DNA of 64,000 nt from Ectobius pallidus (Eukaryota > Arthropoda > Insecta > Blattodea > Ectobiidae), in NCBI GenBank assembly GCA_964059195.1, contig CAXKWD010000009.1:147555890-147619889 (forward strand), in the 5' to 3' direction. The notes beneath the pieces are model-generated. The model did no database searches, was not told the origin of the DNA, and saw nothing but the letters and a program-made list of their open reading frames with translations. A program made the position numbers and the translations under genes. Positions 41,861 to 64,000 of the stretch are shown piece after piece (the stretch's first letter is position 1; each line of letters opens with the position of its first letter).

Positions 41861-42759
41861 TGTCTGTTATGTAACGATAATTACCCATAACTGTAACAGT
41901 TTGATTCATTTTTAAAATAGTATGCAATTGTAGAAGTAGTCAATAAAGAGTACGCCAGATTGCAAGATTATACAGCAATTTATTGCCGAGGAAAAAAATA
42001 ATGAAATTCACCTATTTCTCACCTATGAATTTCACCGAAAGCTTCACCCCTTAAGTTTTAAGTGGCCCATCCGTTTTGCAGCCAGCTATATCTGGTCTTC
42101 GATATGAACTATGAAGTTCATTGCGTTCTTGAGAGCCTTCATGGCATGAAGCAATACTATCACATACCTGATCAGTGTAGCAGCCTATTTAAAATGTTTA
42201 AGCTATTTTATTGGTCAAGTCAAGTTCAAGGAGAGTTATTTTAACTCAGTCTGAGTTATCTACACAGTAAAATGGTCAAGTGAATCGTATAAATTAAACG
42301 TGCACATTCCTAATTTACCATCAAAAGAAGAATGCTATGATAAAATATTTTAATTATTTGTCTACGATTTAAAAAGTTGTTATTCCTATTGTAGACTAAC
42401 TGTTAATAGAAAGCACAGATTACTTTTTCACGAACAATGACGACGAACACAGATAGCAGACAAAGATAGGGCTTTTAGCAGAGTAAACTAGCAAAAGAGC
42501 TCTCTCATTAATTTATTGCTATTGCGAGTATCTGGAGCCTTCAGATACATCGGCTCTCACAACAAAGTAATTCCTAAACAAAGGTAATGGAACTATAGGA
42601 AATAAAACTTGTACAGAGTAGGAAATAAGTTTGTATTTCGTCTAGTGAAATAAAAGCTCTTCGCTACATCGTCAAAATCAGCTGAAAATGAGAGGAAGGT
42701 ATTGAAGCATAAGTTCTGAGGTAAAACATCTTTCTAGTGAAGTGTGTTCATAATGTCGA

Positions 42760-42915
42760 TTATGGGAAACACAATGAAGTAATGAAATATTACCACTGAA
42801 TTTCACCAGTGTAAGTTTTCATTTACATACATGTTCTACAGACATTCTTGACTACATCATCAGCTGAGATCAACTGCCGGGTTTGATAAAGATTGGTAGA
42901 TTTCTCTATGGCCAT
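42760..42915 (-). other. Possible PLE 3' remnant with degraded hammerhead-like core
   Basis: On the minus strand CAGCTGATGATGTAGTCAAG leads to GTAGAACATG, where GAAAC is expected. It resembles the arms at 17924 and 43200 but is decayed. No ends were identified. Confidence 0.35.
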
Positions 42916-43199
42916 ATCAACTTTACCTTGAGGCATGTGTCCTTTGGTATCTCAAAATTTACCAGGCTTAATTTAAAAAAAAAAAAAATCCCAAACAGTC
43001 CTTACGGTGAAGAAATAATATCGAGATGAGTACATACACTACTTCCCTTATTTTAATTACTAACCTGAATCTAGGTTTCAATGAGCCTCTTCATCATTTT
43101 CAACAAACTCTGATGGTTTGCATCAGCATCCTCTGGTGGACATCTAACAAACTTCATGGTGAGGATGTCCTCCGTGGGAATGTCAAGTTTATTAAGTTG

Positions 43200-44147
43200 A
43201 AACTTGAGATGGAGGTTTAACATACGTAACTTCACTTAATTCAAGCACTAACCTGAACATGTTTCGAGCAAACTTCATGACTCATCATCAGCTATACTCC
43301 ATCTGTCTGTTGTATATTGGCAGCAATTCCTGGTGGTTGTTTAATGAACTTCTTGATGAGATCCATCCCCGCGGGTATTTCGAAATTCATGAGTTGGTCC
43401 TGATTTTTGTAAATATAAATCTTTTCCCAAATTGTGAGCTGTTTGTGTCCTTGGACACATTTTAGAAGTTCCGGTTCCACATTTATCTCATGGTCCTTCT
43501 CCCATACATGTGCAGCTATCGCCGATTTATCAATTTGCCCATACTTTATATGTCTCAAGTGTTCTTTAGACCTAATCTCCAAATTTCTTTTTGTTTTTCC
43601 TATGTATTTTTGGTTACAATCTTTACAGTTAAATTGATATATGCCAGATTTTTTGTTTTGAGGAATATGATCTAGGTTATTGGATTTAAGTAAATTTTTT
43701 ATACTATATTTATTTACTGGAGCTGTGGTAATGTTGTATTCCTTGAACACTTTTCTGAATTTTCCATCCGCCCATGGGTGGTATGTTATTTTCTTATAGA
43801 TAACATCCTCTTTTTCTTTTTTGAGTGTGGTAATTTCCTTGATATGTTTTTGTTGACTGAATTTCTTAACTTTCTTTATGATTAGGTCCTTGTGGAATCC
43901 ATTATTTTCTGCTATGGAAATGATGTTGTGGTACTCTAGATCAAACTCAGTTTTGTTTAGGGGAATGTTGATAAGTCGATGCCAATATACAACAGACAGA
44001 TGGAGTATAGCTGATGATGAGTCATGAAGTTTGCTCGAAACATGTTCAGGTTAGTGCTTGAATTAAGTGAAGTTACGTATGTTAAACCTCCATCTCAAGT
44101 TTCAATTTGATTATAACTTCACTATATAAACTTCCTTCAAATTCTAG
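43200..44147 (-). mobile_element. Inner Penelope-like element with GIY-YIG and inverted arms
   Basis: Direct repeats GTTTATTAAGTTG lie at 43187-43199 and 44148-44160. Arms at about 43200-43320 and 43985-44107 contain CTGATGA, a GAG(T)CA...TGCTC stem and GAAACATGTT. A 40-nt tail ending ATTCTAG precedes the right duplication. It encodes the RT-endonuclease end on the minus strand. Its arms match 17924-18178. Confidence 0.93.
43292..43981 (-). CDS. PLE reverse transcriptase thumb, linker and GIY-YIG endonuclease
   Basis: The frame is open from 43981 to the stop near 43292, about 229 residues. It starts HRLINIPLNKTEFDLEYHNI, the conserved block after the RT core of PLEs. A Lys-rich linker (KKVKKFSQQKHIKEITTLKK) and TYHPWADG follow. 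The GIY-YIG domain then has SGIYQFNCKDCNQKYIGKTK, EHLRHIKYGQIDKSAIAAH, LTIWEKIYIYKN and MNFEIPAG. The catalytic RT part is missing by 5' truncation. This is the longest PLE coding segment in the window and is free of stops. Confidence 0.92.
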   Translation of the reverse strand, partial: HRLINIPLNKTEFDLEYHNIISIAENNGFHKDLIIKKVKKFSQQKHIKEITTLKKEKEDVIYKKITYHPWADGKFRKVFKEYNITTAPVNKYSIKNLLKSNNLDHIPQNKKSGIYQFNCKDCNQKYIGKTKRNLEIRSKEHLRHIKYGQIDKSAIAAHVWEKDHEINVEPELLKCVQGHKQLTIWEKIYIYKNQDQLMNFEIPAGMDLIKKFIKQPPGIAANIQQTDGV

Positions 44148-44392
44148 GTTTATTAAGTTGTTTTTATTCTGAATGAACTTTGACATTTCCGCGGAGGACA
44201 TCCTCACCATGAAGTTCATTAGATGTCCACCAGAGGATGCTGATGCACACCAACAGACAGATGGAGTATAACTGTTGAAAATGATGAGAGGCTCATCGAA
44301 ACCTAGGTTCAGGTTAGTAATTAAAATAAGGGAAGTAGTGTACGTAACTCATCTCAATATTATTTTATTCATAGTAATAACTTTCCTGTATA

Positions 44393-44601
44393 ATGGTGTG
44401 TAGGCTAAGATGGACATGTGAAGTCAGAATGAAAAATTCAATGCCATAGCCGGGATTGTGAGTCAGTTGGAGAATTTAATGTTGTACCGGCACGTTGCCA
44501 TGGTAGCTCAGTTGGTTAGAGCATCGGCACGGATAGCCGAAGATCCTGGTTCAAATCCCGGCTATGGCATTGAATTTTTCATTCTGACTTCACATGTCCA
44601 T
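44393..44601 (+). mobile_element. tRNA-bearing palindromic insertion
   Basis: Direct repeats CTTTCCTGTATA lie at 44381-44392 and 44602-44613. Inside, a tail of about 15 nt is followed by a left arm (about 44409-44457) and, after the tRNA-like segment, its exact inverted copy (about 44556-44601). The right arm begins inside the tRNA 3' end. It lies in the tail of the outer PLE, so it is younger than that PLE. Confidence 0.88.
44497..44568 (+). tRNA. tRNA-like sequence inside the palindrome (pseudo-tRNA)
   Basis: 72 nt fold as a cloverleaf: acceptor GCCATGG/CTATGGC, D arm GCTC AGTTGGTTA GAGC, anticodon arm TCGGC/GCCGA with loop ACGGATA, and T arm CCTGG TTCAAAT CCCGG with one mismatch. The loop would place GGA as anticodon but has C instead of the invariant U33, and tRNA-Ser should have a long variable arm. 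It is therefore called a tRNA-derived sequence, not a working tRNA gene. Confidence 0.6.
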
Positions 44602-45183
44602 CTTTCCTGTATAAACTTTCTAAAAAATTCTAGAGTTCTTACGGTTTTTGTACTGCTTTTGCTAATATTTTTATGTCACTTCCAAATTCATGTTTGTGGT
44701 CCAGTCTTCCAACAAACTCGTGAGTTGACCTCAGCTCGATGCAAATGAGATTGTCACTGAAATATGTTCTGTGTAATTGAAAATTTATAATAGTGAATTT
44801 GAGTTTTAAAATGTACATAGGCTGGCCATGATTTTTTTGTGTGCAATATTAAACAAATGAATTAGGCAGAGCAGGTCTACTAAAATAATGTTATAAACAA
44901 ATGAATCACGCACATCATGCTAACAAAATTGAAGCGGTGGACAATTAGATGTGGTATGTTGAAACAAATCACGTTTTCTGTCGGTTTTTCGCTGATAATT
45001 TATGAACGAAAGCAAAAACTGAAAATTCATACTTGAGGTGTATTCAGACTCCTTCCGTCCTTCTATGAAAAAAATTTCAGATCTCGGAGTGCAGTAGATT
45101 TGGCTGGGCATACAAAAGCTTCCTCTTATTATGTACATGTGTGTTATCAATTTGTCACACCTCATTGTGCTTCCCAATAGAGA

Positions 45184-45828
45184 TGAATCCATAAAGTAAG
45201 TTTCACTGGGTTCATTTACAGAAACAAAACACTATTTCAAGTAAATAGTTATTCAAATAGACACAACAAGTGTTCAGCTATCATTCAACATATTTGCCAC
45301 CAGAATTGAATCAAGTCATACCGTGGAACCAACTTTTGAACACCTGTGTTGTACAAGTCTGCCTCCAGGGATTTGAACTACTGTGTGACAAATATCTCCT
45401 CCTCTCTGTCATTCCTTGAGGTGTAGGAAAATATGGATATCACTGGGAGCAAAGTCCAGGCTGTAGGGTGGACATTTAAACAACTCATAGCAAGTCTCCT
45501 GCAGAAGTTCGGCTAGAAGGTGTTCAAACATTCACGTTACACCCCGGACTTCGCTCCCAGTGATTTCCATATTTTCCTACACCTCAAGAAATGACAGAGA
45601 GGAGGAGATATTTGTCACACAGTGGTTCAAATCCCTGGTGGCAGACATGTACGACACAGGTATGTAATAGTTGGTTCTACGGTATGACAAATGTTACAAT
45701 TCTGGTTTCGAATTTGTTGAATGATAGCTGAACACTTGCTGTATCTGTTGCAATAAATATTTCCATGAAATTGTGTTTTGTTTCTGTAAACGAACCCAGG
45801 GAAACATACTTTATGGATGCGCCTCGTA
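45184..45828. mobile_element. Two mariner C-terminal ends in inverted orientation
   Basis: 45184 to about 45480 on the minus strand and about 45490-45828 on the plus strand carry the same mariner end: CCATAAAGTAAGTTTC-type terminus, a VVTQWFKS-like stretch and an FAPSDFHIFLHLK-like motif. They face each other, forming a foldback. Both are decayed. Confidence 0.75.
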
Positions 45829-46203
45829 CTTCAAAATGTCAGAAAATTCTGCCTTACATTCTAAAATACAGTCAAAGCCAAATTACAGCATCCAAATTGT
45901 ACTAACAAACATTATTGACTAAAATAGGACAGGCAAATACAAATGCATTAAAGAACAGATTAGAACAGATATAACACCAGTTTTATTAATACATAAGTAA
46001 GAAGGCCATACAGATAGAAAATTCTACATTGCTACTTTGGCATGCGGCCATGCTTGTACAAGGAACGGTAAGTGTGCAGCGTTCACATGAACGCAAGACC
46101 AGCTGTCAACATTGCATGTGAACGTTACACTCAATATGGCAAGCAGCTTTCTTCCCTCGAGACTAACAAATATTAAAATACTTTCCCCAATTTTGAGCGA
46201 GAT

Positions 46204-62504
<16,301 letters not shown>

Positions 62505-62584
62505 CTGTGGGCATAAACAAGAGCAGATGAAATTCACTAATCTCAATGGAAATCTAGCATCTAGGCCTCCAAATATTTCAGTCA

Positions 62585-63320
62585 GCATCAGCATATCAAA
62601 ACCTCCAATATGGTATCATTGGCTGGGGAGGAAGTGGCACATCTGTATTGACTCCTTTGATTCTAATACAGAAGAGAATTATAAAAATTTGTTTAAAAAA
62701 GCCTATAGAATATCCAACAGAATTGATATTTCCTGAATTGAATGTGATGACTGTAGAACAAATTTATAAGCTCACACTTTTAAAATACTTTCACAAATAC
62801 CGCAACGTACATGTATCGGATCCTCATAATTACAATACTAGAAGAAATAAAACATTGCCTTTAATAGAACCAAAATACTTCACCTCTTCTGGCTCTAAAC
62901 ATAGCATTTATTATTGTCCAAGACTCTATAACTCTATAATTAGGTCACATCCAGAAATAGTACATATGAACAACAAAAAATTCAATAAGTTTATCAAAAA
63001 TCTTATTTCATAGTTCAAAAGTTACTTCACTCTGTACTTAGTAGACAATTAAGGAACGATTTTATTTGTAATAACTCAGGGTTTCAATTTATGTTCTTAC
63101 TACTTTTCCTTTTTTCTTTTTACTATTCTGTTCTTTCTTTTTTATTATTATTTTTTAGGTATTGATTTAATATTATATTTTCTTTATATATTTGTAATTT
63201 GTATTTTGTAACGTAAATGGCTGAACTGTGCCCGAGCACGAGCGCTTGCTCATTCGGGTGGTCTTGTTTTGTTTTGTATATTTGTATAAATTTATATAAA
63301 TATATAATAAATATATAATT
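62585..63320 (+). mobile_element. LINE, reverse transcriptase C-terminus and 3' UTR
   Basis: Near 62605 LQYGIIGWGG-like sequence precedes LIQKRIIKICLKKPIEYPTE, ELNVMTVEQIYKLTLLKYFH and NYNTRRNKTLPLI, a LINE C-terminal region related in style to 51773-52402. The 3' UTR includes GTGCCCGAGCACGAGCGCTT and ends in TATAAATA repeats. Truncated upstream. Confidence 0.85.
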
Positions 63321-63454
63321 CAGTGTTTACCTCTACGCTATTTAAAATAGTAAAACCTGCCTTTACAGGAAATGCGAGGACCAGGGGAATTTTCAATTAA
63401 ATCCATATCAAAACTGTACAGACAAATAAGCGGTAGCGGCACACTTTTAGGATG

Positions 63455-63600
63455 ATGGATATGAAGTTAACAGGGATCCAGAACTACTAAAATGTGTCCG
63501 TGGCCACAAGGAGCTTTCGGTCTGGGAGAGGATTTTGTTCACAAAAAGGGGAACCAACTGATTAACTTTAATATCCGACCAATGAGGACCTCATCTCAAA
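63455..63600 (+). pseudogene. PLE GIY-YIG endonuclease fragment
   Basis: YEVNRDPELLKCVRGHKELS then VWERILFTKRGNQLINFNI matches the second half of the endonuclease ORF at 43292 (EPELLKCVQGHKQLTIWEKI). The sequence before it is frame-broken. Confidence 0.82.
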
Positions 63601-63676
63601 ATTTGTACCATGTCCACAAAGGGTGCGATGGCAGTTGAAGTATAGCTATTGACAATGTTAAAGGTACCAAATCTAA

Positions 63677-63846
63677 TACAAGTAAGAATCAGTTTGAAAA
63701 ATTTTATGTCATAACCGGGATTTGAACACGGATCTTCGGCTTAACGCGCCGATGCTCTACCATTGAGCTACCATGACAACATGCCAGTACGACATTAAAT
63801 TCCTCAACTGATGACATAAAATTTTTCAAACTGATTCTTACTTGTA
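63677..63846 (-). mobile_element. tRNA-bearing palindromic insertion, third copy
   Basis: Inverted arms 63677-63712 and 63811-63846 (TACAAGTAAGAATCAGTTTG... and complement). The minus strand of the spacer (63708-63777) gives a tRNA-like sequence: CATGGTAGCTCAATGGTAGA, GCATCGGCGCGTTAAGCCGA and GTTCAAATCCCGG. It shares ATTTAATGTCGTACTGGCA upstream with the 44393 element. A target duplication was not identified. Confidence 0.75.
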
Positions 63847-64000
63847 TTAATATCCCAGACATGGATTTAATGTCTATTTTCTTTCCCTCCACTTAATTAA
63901 TAGTATATAAATAATAACTTGGCTTCAAAGTACCTACAAATGTAGGACGCCATTGGATGCGTGTTCTCAACGGAGAAACCTCCCGTGGTCTGCCTTGTCT

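Larger units (their letters stand above)
43009..44633 (-). mobile_element. Outer Penelope-like palindrome carrying two nested insertions
   Basis: Direct repeats AGTCCTTACGGT (42997-43008) and AGTTCTTACGGT (44634-44645), one mismatch. Inverted arms of about 190 nt lie at 43023-43199 and 44161-44360; the tail resembles ATAACTTTCCTGTATAAACT and ends in ATTCTAG. The right arm holds GATGAG/CTCATC stem II and GAAAC. It is split by the PLE at 43200-44147 and, in its tail, by the tRNA palindrome at 44393-44601. Confidence 0.85.

Noticed and set aside
44497..44568. Functional tRNA-Ser(GGA) gene
   Set aside because: C at the position of invariant U33, a T-stem mismatch, no long variable arm, and location inside a palindromic mobile insertion.
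63940..64000. Possible PFKFB exon at the right edge (minus strand)
   Set aside because: The short open translation has no kinase-domain motif, and no acceptor-donor pair can be judged at the edge.

Overview
This window is eukaryotic and almost certainly insect nuclear DNA. It is AT-rich, its genes are split by GT-AG introns of 1 to 11 kb, and most of it consists of insect-type transposable elements (mariner and hAT elements, MITEs, LINEs, tRNA-derived SINEs, Penelope-like elements). A cockroach-like polyneopteran is my best guess, from the repeat style and large introns. The species is not proven.

Three host genes are supported. (1) MED1, Mediator subunit 1, minus strand, 24722 down to 4992. 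Six coding exons join in phase to one 1564-residue protein. (2) twf, twinfilin, plus strand, 30527-31564, a full-length 345-residue coding region without introns. (3) PFKFB, 6-phosphofructo-2-kinase/fructose-2,6-bisphosphatase, minus strand. Four clear exons lie between 62504 and 49593, with a candidate last exon at 46204-46251. Its kinase half lies beyond the right edge. MED1 and twf are divergent; twf and PFKFB are convergent. No shared pathway links them.

The rest is layered mobile DNA. Target site duplications (TSDs) were read directly for many insertions. hAT-like elements with 8-bp duplications lie at 2708, 3644, 16156, 25807 and 60850. Tc1/mariner elements and MITEs with TA duplications lie at 9755, 12756, 47544, 53632 and 55658. 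A piggyBac-like element with TTAA ends spans 36028-37446. A LINE with an inverted 5' part and a 15-bp duplication spans 28015-29256. An RNase H LINE at 11860-13566 was later hit by another LINE and by a mariner. A near-perfect tandem array of about six 242-bp units lies at 34447-35887.

The most unusual signal is a swarm of Penelope-like (PLE) insertions. Several carry a GIY-YIG endonuclease domain. Many are palindromes with inverted arms, a one-sided tail of about 15-57 nt and an 11-14 bp target duplication, and their arms hold hammerhead-ribozyme-like cores. The same geometry is shared by at least two of three palindromes that carry a tRNA-like sequence, and by an inverted ATG16L coding fragment. 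This suggests that PLE-type machinery may have inserted host RNAs as hairpins.
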